A stretch of DNA of 64,000 nt from Vanrija pseudolonga. Taxonomy: Eukaryota > Basidiomycota > Tremellomycetes > Trichosporonales > Trichosporonaceae. The notes beneath the pieces are model-generated. The model was not told where the DNA came from, did not search any database, and saw only the letters and a list, made by a program, of their open reading frames with translations. The DNA is taken from positions 2,790,001 through 2,854,000 of the forward strand of contig NC_085849.1 of assembly GCF_020906515.1 (NCBI RefSeq), read 5' to 3'. Below are positions 30,503 to 40,677 of this stretch, one piece after another; the stretch's first letter is position 1, and every line of letters starts with the position of its first letter. The position numbers and the translations under genes were made by a program.

Positions 30503-31885
30503 ATGGAAGCAAGACATCGGCTACGGTACCCACCAGCATGGGAGCGCCTCGACGACGATACATGGGCAATGAAGGCACCCACGGGGCCAAAGGACGACGA
30601 GTCTCACACGACTGGCTCCACTCCACCATCCGCCGTATCCCACGGAGATGGCCGCAGCAACAGCACTGCAGGGCCAAGCAGCGCACCGGGCCCGATTACG
30701 CACCTTCCACCCGAGCTGTGGATCGCCGTCCTATCCCATCTCGAGCATGACGAGCTCGTCCCGCTCCGCCTCGTCAACCGCCAACTGTCAACGCTCGCCC
30801 TCGCCCCGTGCCTCCACAGACGGCTGACCCTCTTCCCTCCGCTGGTTCTCACCCCCGTGCTCCGCAAGATCCTCCCACACGTCCGCCATCTGAGCGTTCA
30901 CCTCGCTGGCTCTCCACGGGGGTGGGGCGCCCTCGCCAGCTCTTCACATGGCGCTAGAAACCCCCTCTTTCCCAGCAGCTACATCGACGGAGTGCGCCCG
31001 GCGCGCTGTAGCTCCCCACACCCAAGCACCTCCCTGCGCGCCCTCCTCGCCCTTATACATCCCGGACAACTCCGCGCCCTCCACCTCCCGCACGCCGCCG
31101 TGCCGTGGGACGAGCTCGCCCCCGAGCTCGCCAGGATTGGCGGGAAACTCCACACCCTCGACCTCCGTGGTGGCGGCCTCGCGCACTCTGCCGCGCGTGC
31201 GCTCCCTGTGCACCTGCGGGATCTCAACCTCTCGTACAACTGCATCACGAGGCTACCACGCATATCCTCCCTCCAGCGCCTCGAGGTGCTGACCCTCCGC
31301 GGCTGCTTCATGATCCCCATGCCCGAGGTCGCGCGGCTCCTGTCCAACCTTCCCGAGACGGTGCACACCCTCGACCTGAGCGAGATGCAGCAGGTTGAGG
31401 TCCCCGCGCTCATGGCTCTGCGGGTGGCTTCGGACCCCGGACCAAGCGCGCTCAAGTGCGTGAAGCTGGCGGGCATCGACCACCTCACGCGGGCCGATGT
31501 GCGCGCTCTCCAGCGTCATTGGGCGGAGCGCCGCGCCGCTTGCAGGGGAGAGGAGGCGCCACGAGCAATCCAGCTCCTCACGCCCCCACCGTCGCCGCCT
31601 TCCTCTTTCCTGTCGGGGTCCCCGGAACGGAGCGCGTTTCACACCCCGACGATGATGCCGGCAACGCCGCCGACACGCTGGCTCCCGCACGCGACACCTC
31701 GGAAGCTCCCGCCGACTCCACCAGAATCGGCGAAGCGGCCGCACGACGACGACCACATCAACATTGTGCACACGGCTCTTCTGGAGAGCGACGACGAGGC
31801 GGGATACCGCCAGTTCATTGGCGAAGTTGTTGGCGGCACGCTGGGTCTCGGTATTGGTGGTCCCCTGGCTGAGGCAGGGGCATGA
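30503..31885 (+). CDS. F-box protein with leucine-rich segments, 460 aa
   Basis: One exon. An F-box lies at about residues 65-100 (ITHLPPELWIAVLSHLEHDE then LVPLRLVNRQLSTLAL), the part that binds Skp1 in SCF ubiquitin ligases. After an irregular linker, leucine-rich repeats are visible: LHTLDLRGGGLA, LRDLNLSYNCIT, LEVLTLRGCFM and VHTLDLSEMQQVE (about residues 220-300), which would select the substrate. The C-terminal quarter is Pro/Ser/Thr rich, with PPTPPES-like sites, and ends in a hydrophobic Gly-rich segment (GEVVGGTLGLGIGGPLAEAG). The ATG chosen is the first after a CAACAA-rich leader; another in-frame ATG 22 codons later is possible. The substrate is unknown. Confidence 0.85.
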   Translation: MEARHRLRYPPAWERLDDDTWAMKAPTGPKDDESHTTGSTPPSAVSHGDGRSNSTAGPSSAPGPITHLPPELWIAVLSHLEHDELVPLRLVNRQLSTLALAPCLHRRLTLFPPLVLTPVLRKILPHVRHLSVHLAGSPRGWGALASSSHGARNPLFPSSYIDGVRPARCSSPHPSTSLRALLALIHPGQLRALHLPHAAVPWDELAPELARIGGKLHTLDLRGGGLAHSAARALPVHLRDLNLSYNCITRLPRISSLQRLEVLTLRGCFMIPMPEVARLLSNLPETVHTLDLSEMQQVEVPALMALRVASDPGPSALKCVKLAGIDHLTRADVRALQRHWAERRAACRGEEAPRAIQLLTPPPSPPSSFLSGSPERSAFHTPTMMPATPPTRWLPHATPRKLPPTPPESAKRPHDDDHINIVHTALLESDDEAGYRQFIGEVVGGTLGLGIGGPLAEAGA

Positions 31886-32077
31886 GGGGTGGCGCGCCAC
31901 TGGGCATAGGTTGTATTAATATCAATAATCATTGTATCTGGATAATTGTGTGCGCTAATGGACAATGCATAGGCATGGCGCGGTGGCGTGAGGTTTCTAT
32001 GTACATGGAGTGCCCGGGACGGGATAAAGTGTCTTATGGAAGTGTCTTGTGGTGAGATTGTTGCGGATTCGTGATGC

Positions 32078-34737
32078 CTAGTCGTGGAACACTTTGCTGT
32101 GGCAGCGGTGCCAGATGGCGAGGAATCCCTGGTGGGGGTCAGCTGGCACCGCGCAGGGCTACTCACATAAGTGAAGAAGGTGACGCCCGAGTAGACAAGG
32201 AACACGACAGCGACGGCCATGTGCCAGCTGACGAGCCTGAACATGCCGGTCATGCTTGGGTTGAGCACCAGGTTGCCGTTACCGTCGTAGATCATGTACT
32301 CCTTGTCACCGATATCGAGGAGCCCAAGGAGAGCAAGAGCGAGCCCGGCCACGAGCTGGCCACCGTGCATGATGGAGCCAGATATACCCTTAAAGTCGTA
32401 GCGAATGAGCGAGCGCACGGCGCAGAGCATGAGCACGCCGCCCTGCGATTGTCAGCCATGCCGGTGTCTACTGCCGCACCGCAACGGGGAAGAGCCACCG
32501 AACGCCGCTAAATGCATCGTCCACCGCCTCAGCGACGAGGTCCTGGAACTCCTCACTGGCCGCTTTTGGGATCGTGTTGTTCGTGATACCGGTATAGGGG
32601 AGTTTCTTGACGTACGAGTACGTCGACAGTGATGCCTCGCCGAGCTCGACTCCGGCTTTCTGCATGGTCAGCCTGATCCACATTTCAGCCACGCCTTACG
32701 TCGCAGAGTTTGACAACAAGACCTGAACAGTATTGCCAGAAGTAGGTCTCGGCGCTGAAACTATTCGTTGAGTTGCGCATCTCCGTGATCGCCTCGACAG
32801 CGGAGACGAAGCCGGTGTCGAGGCGGTTGAAGAATAGGTTGATCGCGTTCATCTCGTTGTCTTGCAAGCTCTGGTCTGAGAAGACGATGGTGTGGAGGGA
32901 GGAAATCTTCTCGTTGAGGGAGAACATGCCGCTGTCAAACGAGTCGGCGACGACGACATTCTGCCGGGGTCAGCCAACGCCACCGCGACAGGCGTGCTCG
33001 ACGTACCACGAGACTAGCGAGCAGCAGTAGCATACCAAAGTGGAGTGGGAAGTGCACAAGCTCCCAAAAGGTGGTGCGATTAGCACCAATGTGGTCCTTA
33101 TGGTGGAAGTTGGAGAAGAGGAAGCCCCAGAGGTTGAGCATGACAAGGATGACTGGAGTAAGCTGATAAGTCGGGGACAGACGAGCTTACCGAGGAAGAC
33201 CTGGCCATAAACGGTCTTGTGAATGTAGCTGAGGGATGTGATGGTCTTGCTGAAGGAGTAGCAAAGACCAAGGAAACCTTCGCCACTGTTTCGTCAGCAG
33301 TATCTTTACACGCCACACTCACAGGATGATGAGCGTGAGCGCGCCGTACCGCTCGGCAATCTCCTCGACGGGCACGGGCGTGTCGACCCACCAGTGCTGC
33401 AGGCCCATGCCGACAAACTCGATGAAGATGCCAACGTATAGACAGGCAATCTTGGTGTACTTGATCTCGTCGGTCGGGACGGGGACCCACGCCGCCACGA
33501 ATGAAAAGCCACACGAGACGATGCAGGCCACGGCCGACATCCACGGGCCGAGGGTGGGGCGGCCGACGCGGCGGCCGGACCAGATGACTGCCGGGTGTGA
33601 GGTTGTGCCACATACATGGGCTCGGAACTCACCGACAAGGTACTGCAGGGTCGTGAGGAAGCGGTTGAATGCGAACGCCAGGACCACGGTGAGGAAACTC
33701 TCGGCGGCCTGGTCTGGCGGCGGTCAGTGGTCAGTTCCGTCACGGCACACACCCCGCGCCCGCACGCACCGTGGAGAAGCTGACGCAGGGCCTCGTCGTC
33801 GCTCTTTGCGACGTCGACCAGGCCGATCATCTTGCCCGGGTTCCACCCGCCGCTCGCGGCGCCGATGTACACGAAGATGACGATCTGGAACGCCTTGAAG
33901 ATACGGTGGAACATGTCTTCGCCCTCGTACCGCACGTCGTAGTGCACCTGCGACGTCCAGAGACCGACAATGATGACATAGTATCTGTGGGCGGGGGGTC
34001 AGTGCACGTTGTTTACCAAGGAAAGGGGGGGTGTCAGTGCGTTTGTTGACGAGCAAGGCAGTGCGGATGGGATCTGCACAGGCCGCCAAGCACGCCAAAA
34101 TAGCCAGCACGGAGGGCACACACGACATACGAGAAGAAGACGGGGATGGTCTCGACGGCGCGCAACTCATGCGACTTGTTGAACACGCCGAGGACGGCGA
34201 CGACGACGAGGTCTGGGGTGTGAGTGCCACCATGCGAAGCCAAACGCCCCCTGCGGACGGCTTACCATAAAACAGCCCCATCCACGGGGTCGCGCGGTCC
34301 TCCTCGGCGAGCCAGACCTCGTCGAGGTCGCGCGTCGGCTTGCGGAGGAACGGCAGCCGGCGCACAGGCTTGGAGACGCGGGACGTCGCCTTCTGTTTAC
34401 GGCGGAACGTCTTCTTGCGGTGGTGCTGGTGTTGGTGGGCGCTGTGGACGCTACGCGGCCGCCTGGAGCTGCCGACACTGGCGATGCTCGTGCCGTCGTC
34501 GTTGAGCACCCCGGGCACTGGGGCATAGCCTCGTGCGCTCTCGAAGCCGATGTGACTGCGGTCAGTCAGCTGGATAAGACTGTCGCCCACCCACCGGTCC
34601 TCCTCGTCGCGCTCGACGTGCTCGTACCGCTCGCCCTCGAGCTGGCCGCCCCGCTCAAACGCAGCCATGGGATACTTGTGGTCGGTGAGTGTACCGGGTG
34701 AAAGCAACCCGTCACGGTCGTCTTCGGCGTATCCCAT
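32078..34737 (-). CDS. LtrA-family membrane protein, copy 1, 694 aa
   Basis: Twelve exons: 34595-34737, 34266-34555, 34131-34212, 33770-33984, 33633-33713, 33323-33587, 33191-33285, 33007-33152, 32700-32960, 32480-32659, 32167-32442 and 32078-32128; introns run from 37 to 146 nt. The cytoplasmic N-terminus (about 150 residues) has FERGGQLEG and GYAPVPG. The LtrA signature, TPWMGLFYDLVVVAVLGVF, starts the membrane domain. About ten hydrophobic segments follow, with conserved blocks such as VHYDVRYEGEDMFHRIFKA, EEIAERYGALTLIILGEG and NLWGFLFSNFHHKDH. Bacterial LtrA was named for low-temperature growth; fungal members are plasma-membrane proteins of unknown transport role. It is one of two tandem copies in the same orientation, and this copy has no defect. 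Confidence 0.9.
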
Positions 34738-35490
34738 CTTTTATGGCGCTGCAAATATCCAAAGGATGCCTGGAGGGGAGATTGTGGCGTGGCGTGGCGT
34801 GGCACGCAGTGTGTGGGCGTGGCGTGTTGGTGTGTCTACGTCGTGTCTGCTTCTTGTACCCATCCCACCCGACGGTAGTCCGCCGGCTCGCGAGCTGGCG
34901 GTCGACCACCGGTGCGAACTGCTTGTGTGTGCTGTGCGCGTGTTGATGCTTCTTGGGCACACCGCTGCTGAAGAAGCTACACTGCACGGCGAGGACGAGC
35001 CGCACACCGCTTGCACAGGCATCTGTTAGGAGAAGGCGGCAAGCATCACGTCGATGTGCCTGAGCTCAGATCGTGCTGACAGTCTGTCTCACCGGTCTGC
35101 CCTCTCGTTGACTGCTGCGCTTGCTCCTGCTCTTGCTCCTGCACCTGCACCTGCTCCGGCTCTCGCTCCTTTGTTCCTCGGTGGGGCCTGTGCGTCAATC
35201 GCCGTGCCGTATCGGCTGTTACATTTCTGTCCAGTAACATGTGTCTTGCGTCAACAAGAGGTAGTGCCCAGAGCTCCTACCCCGCCCCAGCACGGTACAG
35301 CTTCGGCATCTCGAACAGGCCCGCCTCCGGGCATGGACTGTATCAATATCATTAAATATTGTGCGCACATGGACAATGTATCGGCAGGGGGAGGCGTTAG
35401 GAGGTTTCTATTTACATGGAGTGCCCAGGTCGGGATAAAGTGTCTTGTGGACACATTGAGCAGTTGCGATGTCGCGAAATGACGGCCACC
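34738..35490. other. Spacer between tandem LtrA genes
   Basis: This 753-bp spacer serves as promoter of copy 1 and 3' region of copy 2. Its parts resemble the matching parts around the other copy: GAGCCGCACACCG near 34989 matches one near 38401, TGCGTCAATCGCCG near 35191 matches TGCGTCGATCGCCG near 38600, and the 3' flank at 35390-35455 matches 31990-32040. A CTGCTC/CTCCTG-rich tract lies at 35117-35166. Confidence 0.6.
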
Positions 35491-38211
35491 CTAGGCGCGG
35501 AACACTTTGCTGTGGCAGCGGTGCCAGATGGCGAGGAAGCCTGGGGTCATCAGCCAGCCCCACAGGCCACTCACATAAGTGCCAACGGTGACGGCCGAGT
35601 AGACGCCGAAGACTACGGCGATAGCCGCGTGCTTGCCGAGGAGCCAGTGTAAGGGGTTCATGTTGGGGTTGGGGCGTACGTCCTTGTCCACGTAGATCAT
35701 CCACGTCTCGTCGCCGACATTGAGGAGGCTGAGCATGAGGAGAGCAAAGCCGCCAAAAAGCTGGCCGCCATGCATGACCTTACCGGCGATCCCCTTGAAG
35801 TTGTAGCGGATGGCCGAGCGCACGGCGCACAACATGAGCACGCCTCCCTGGTGGTGTCGAGCCATGTCAATACCAACATGGGTAGCAACACCCAGCTACG
35901 GTGACTCACCGCAACCGGGAAGAGCCAGGTCACACCGTTGAATGCGTCGTTCGCCACCTCGGCAATCATCTGGTTGACCTTGGATAGGGCAATGTTTGGG
36001 GTTTCATCTGTCGCAGTGACGTAGGCCAGTTGATTGATGGAGGTCTGTGTCGCTCTGGTCCCATCACTCATGTCGACGCCGTATTTCTGCATGTCAGCGG
36101 CAAGGGACTGACACACAGCCTCACGTCGCATAGCTTGGCAATAAGACTTGAGCTGTATATCCAGAAGGATGTCTCGGCATCGAACGAAGTGGTTGTGTTG
36201 GGCATCTTGTCGATGGCTTGAAGGGTGGAGATGAGACCCGGGTCGAGCTTGGAGAAGAACAGGTGCATGAAACGTAAATCGGCCTCTGGGGGCTGAGTCC
36301 CAAGCACCATACTGCGAAGTTGCCAAGCGCGACTGGTGATCACGTAGAGGCTGCCGTGAAACGAGTCGGCAATGACGGCGTTCTGCGGTCAGCGCCAGTG
36401 CCACCAACGGCAGGTGCACCACGTACAACAAGGCTAGCGAGCAATAACAGCATGAGAAAGTGCAAAGGCAAGTGGACCAATTCCCAGATGGTGCTGCGAG
36501 CAGGGCTAATATGGTCCTTGTGACTGAAATTGGAGAAGAGGAAGCCCCAGAGGTTGACCATGACGAGGATAACTGGGGTGAGCAGAGCGAATCCCGTACA
36601 AGACGAACTCACCTAGACATCCCTGCAAGTACACCGTCACGCTCGTGTTTGCGGGCGTTGTGATAGTCTGGCTGAACGAGACACAAAGACCCATGAAGCC
36701 CTCGCCACTGTTCTCAGCGCCAGCACCGGCATACACCAACTCACAGGATGCTGAGGGTGAAAGCACTGTATCGCTCTGCAATCTCCTCGACAGCCGAGGG
36801 CCCTTGGAACAAGAAGGGGACCAGGCCCACGCCGAGAAAGTCGATGCCGATGCCAATGTACAGGAAGGCCCTGCAGAAGTCATTGCGCACATTGTTTGGG
36901 ACGGGCACCAAGGCGGCGAGAAGCGACAGGAAGCACGAGACGAAGCATGCGCCGGCCGACATCAACGGGGCTTTGATGGGGCGGCCATTGAGCGAGGCCG
37001 AGCGGACGACTGGGGTTGTGTGTCAGGCCGCTGTGACATTCTCGCGCCTAGGCCCGACGCACTGAGTAGGTACTGTGCGACTGGGACGGCACGGCTGGCG
37101 GTAAACGCCAGGACGACGGTGCGAAAGCTCTGGGCGGCCAGGTCTGGTTGTGGCGGTCAGTGGATGCCACCCTCCACCCACTCACTGTGAGCCAGCTCGC
37201 GCTGCATCACCTCGTCACTCTTTGGGAGCTCGCCGGTGCCGACCATATTGCCGGGGTTCCAACCCGTGCTCGAGGCACCCATGGATGCGAATGTGACGAG
37301 CTGGATTGCCTTCCATATGCGATGCAACACGTCCTCGCCTTCGTACCGTGGTCATAATGCACCTGTGTCGTCCACACAGCGACAATGATGATATAGTAGC
37401 TGGGGTGTTCAGTGCGTTTGTCTTCACGGTGCAGAGAAGCGGATATGTGCTGCTCTGCAGAGGCCGAGCAACAGGGGGCCAAGCCTGGCGGGAACTCACG
37501 AGAGGAACAGGGGGATGCCCCCGAGGGAACGTAGCTCGTGCGTTTTTGAAAACACACCGAGAACGGCGACGACGACGAGGTCTAGAGAGGGCGAGTGTGA
37601 GCGAGTGAGCCACACACCCAGGAGGCTATCGTTGACGCTGCAGATATGATAGATCGATCTCACCATAAAACAGTCCAAGCCACGGCGTCGCGCGGTCCGC
37701 TTCGGCGAGCCACACCTCGCCCGGGTCGCGCTTAGGCCGACGCCAAAGGGGCAACCGCCGTACCCGCTTGAGGACGCGTGTGTTGGACCTCTGGAGGCGG
37801 GGTGGTGGTGCCATCTCGGGGTCGGGCAGGCTCGCCGGCGTGCCGTCTTCGCCTTCGTCTTCGCCTTCGTCTTCGTCTGTGTCTTCGTCATCGTCATCTT
37901 CGGTCGGCGCCGGAGCGTAGCCGTCGTGGACTTGGCCGTGGCTGGGGTCAGACGTAACGTGCTGCCGCTGCCCACCTGTCATCAAGCCTGTCGCCACCAT
38001 CACCACCCTCGCCGCTCTCGAGCTGACCACCGCGCTCAAACTCGGCCATCGGACGCGCTGCCGCTGCCCACTTGTCATCAAACGTGTCGCCGCCCTCGTC
38101 GCCCTCAAGCTGACTACCGTGCTCGAACTCGGGCATCGGATACCTATTCTGGCCGGGTGGGGCGGCCGAGTCGATCAGCCCATCATGGTCGTCGGCGTCG
38201 CTGTATGCCAT
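35491..38211 (-). CDS. LtrA-family membrane protein, copy 2, with a 1-nt frameshift; possible young pseudogene
   Basis: Eleven exons: 37976-38211, 37664-37941, 37500-37581, 37186-37399, 37063-37143, 36745-37009, 36613-36707, 36427-36572, 36125-36382, 35910-36086 and 35491-35847. Exons 3, 5, 6, 7 and 8 have exactly the same lengths as in copy 1, and all intron phases match. Exon 4 is 214 nt against 215 in copy 1: the frame breaks between VHYD and RYEGED near 37346-37352, so the second half is out of frame. The last intron of copy 1 corresponds here to 33 stop-free, in-frame bases read as coding sequence. All other splice sites, the membrane segments and the WLGLFYDLVVVAVLG signature are intact. 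Either the gene died very recently or the consensus has lost one base. Confidence 0.75.
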
Positions 38212-39410
38212 TTTGTGTATCTGGAAGGCAGAAAGATTGATGCCCGTGTTTTGTGCTTCACGTCTATTTGTACTCGACTGTAAGCGGCTCTGCCGAGCTC
38301 CCAGTCCACCGATACCCGGTGCGAGAAGTCCTCGATGTGTGGGCCTGCGCGGAGGTGGATGATTCTCGAGCACACCGCTGCATCAGTCATGGTCAAGCCG
38401 AGCCGCACACCGTCTGCACGGGCGTGCTGTGGCGGTGAGACGTTGTCCCTTAGCTGGGTGCGATACCGTCTCGCTCTGCCTGGGGGGTGCTATCAGCGGT
38501 GTTACTGTACGGATGGGTCAGCTGTGTTGAAGTCGTCATGGTCAGTGCATCCGGAAGTGATTGACAAGCGGAGTGAACGGGCAGCCCAACCACTCGCCCG
38601 TGCGTCGATCGCCGCGTCGTGTCGACTTCTGCCACACGCCTAACCAGTAATAACTCGGGAGAAGGTGGCGGAGAGGCGGCCAGTGGGCAACCAACCGGCT
38701 TGTGTTTGTTCTGGAGGGGCCACTCGGCCTCGACGGCGAATGCTATGGCGAGGGCCAGCGTGTCGGTGGTCATGGCGTTGTCGGATGCTCTAGCGTCAAC
38801 ATATATGCCCAAGGCCCCCGCCCACGGCACAACTTCGGCATCTCCATCGGCATCGACGAGGCGCAGACACTAGCGCCAATAGCCCAACAGCCGTGGCTAC
38901 CCGTCTCTGCAGTTGCCGCCGGCGTCCCACGTGCGTGTAAACAAGTCTCCGATTACACGCTGACACGCTCAATCTATATGCATGGCGGGAACGAAACACA
39001 AGGAGAATCGGCCCCGCCCAGGACTTCGTTCATGGGCCTGGGCACGGAAGTTGATTAGAATACACGAGGGGGAGAGGGCATGCAGGTCTCTGGCCAAGGG
39101 TGGAGAAGGTGACAGTGTCGAGAGAGGCCCGTGTCGTTGCCGGCGAGCGGCGTTCATTGCAGTTGGCGTTTCGGAAGACGTCGAGCCGTTTACGATCATT
39201 TCGCCGAGGGGGCGAGCGTGTGTGGTTGGGTTGCGGTCTGGGAACAGGGGACAGAGGGGGGAGGGGAGGGTTGTGGTGGTGGTGGAACAATGCTGGAGTG
39301 GCCCGTCGTACAGGGACAATGCTGGTGGGAGTCGAGATAGGAAAAGGAGAGAGGGCCTGAAAGGAACGTGGCCGCAGAGACGCGGTCACCTTGATCCGCG
39401 TAGACGTGAC
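38212..39410. other. Promoter side of LtrA copy 2 and 3' side of the Rho gene
   Basis: The first 700 bases look like a diverged duplicate of the spacer upstream of LtrA copy 1. The remainder is low-complexity (GGGGAGGG and GGTGGTGG near 39255-39290). Long open frames on the plus strand overlap the Rho exons antisense and are not supported as genes. Confidence 0.5.
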
Positions 39411-40677
39411 TTAGGCGATCACGCAGCAACGGCTCAAGTTTTCGTCATCGTTGTTGTTCGGACGGCTCGAGCCGCCGCCGTACTCGCGCTTGCCGGCCTC
39501 TCCAACGCCGCCATAACCAGCGTCGCGGACAACCATGGCGGCACGGGTAGCCGCCTCAAACACGGCGTCGACACCCTGGTTCAACAGCGCGGAGGTCTCG
39601 TAGTATCCGCGTGCGCCAATCGACTGAGCTACGCGGCGTCCCTAGTAACGGTCGTCAGCTCAAAGCTCAAGCAAGCTCGGAAGAGGCACGAAAATCTTGA
39701 ACATTGGTCCGAGTCCAGGCACCAACCCCAGACAGAACGGCCAAGGTGGGCTGTGACTACTCACAGTCTCGGTGTCGATGTAGTGCTCGGGGTTGTAGGT
39801 GCCGTTGGCGATTGCCTTGTCGCGCAGATCCGCCTTGCAGGCCACTAGAATGACAGGGATCTGGCTTCCACAGATCGAGCGAACCTCTTCGATCCACTGT
39901 TCCTGTGTCAGCACCGCAAATAGTAGCAGATTCCCCAACACCCAACACCGCTGTGGACGGCGGTGCTTGGAGGGCGTGCACGGCGCTCACCTTCTGAGTG
40001 ACGTTGTCCAAGCTATCTGGCGTGTCCACCGAGAATGCAATGAGGATAATGTGGGCCTTGGAGTAGGACAGAGGGCGAAGGCGCTCGTACTCCTCCTGGC
40101 CCGCAGTGTCCCACAGCGCGAGCTGGATAGGCTTGCCATCGAGCTCAATGTCGGTCACGTAGTTGTCGAACACGGTTGGCTCCTGTAGGTGTGCATGCGT
40201 GGATGCGATGCGGTCCGCAGCAAGCGTGAGAAAGTGGACGGTTCACGTCGCGCATGTTTGGCAGGGCGAGAAGCATGCACGTGCAGAGCCGGGGCGAGGC
40301 GAAGCGCGGCGGCGAGCGTGTCATGGTTGGCGTGGGAGACGGCGCAGAGCGACCACAGGACGGCGAACAGAGTCGGCGGCGAGTCGATGACGGTTCCGAC
40401 GACATCCGAAGCAGGAGGCGGCAGCAGCAGCAGCGAACGCAGCAATTCAAATAGCAGTGTGGATCCGAGCGAGAGAAAACAAGACAGTCCAAGGTCAGCG
40501 TCATGCTTCGCTGCGGCATAGAGGCTGCTCGCCGCCGGGCAAACCCACGTAGTTCTCTGGGAACTCTCCAATGGCAAAGACGTTGAGGAGCGACGTCTTT
40601 CCGGCGGCGCCGTCACCGACGATCACGAGCTTTCTCCTTATCTGTTGGTGGAAGCGGCGCGGGTGTGACGCAGCCAT
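39411..40677 (-). CDS. Rho-family small GTPase, 227 aa
   Basis: Exons 40549-40677, 39991-40182, 39765-39896 and 39411-39641; introns are 366, 94 and 123 nt, long for this region. The P-loop is GDGAAGKTS (residues 21-29), switch I is EPTVFDNY with Thr46, switch II is [17 protein letters not shown], and the guanine-specificity motif is CKAD (127-130). The Rho insert and EAATRAA follow. The C-terminus is CCVIA, so the CAAX box is CVIA, with a neighbouring Cys for a second lipid. The extended polar linker before it ([13 protein letters not shown]) is not polybasic. Features are shared with fungal Rho1, Rho2 and Rho3, and I cannot assign one. An ATG three codons upstream in frame is an alternative start. 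Such GTPases control wall synthesis and polarity at the plasma membrane. Confidence 0.93.

Noticed and set aside
38982-39848. Plus-strand frame of 288 codons
   Set aside because: It overlaps Rho exons in antisense; the Rho exons explain the openness.
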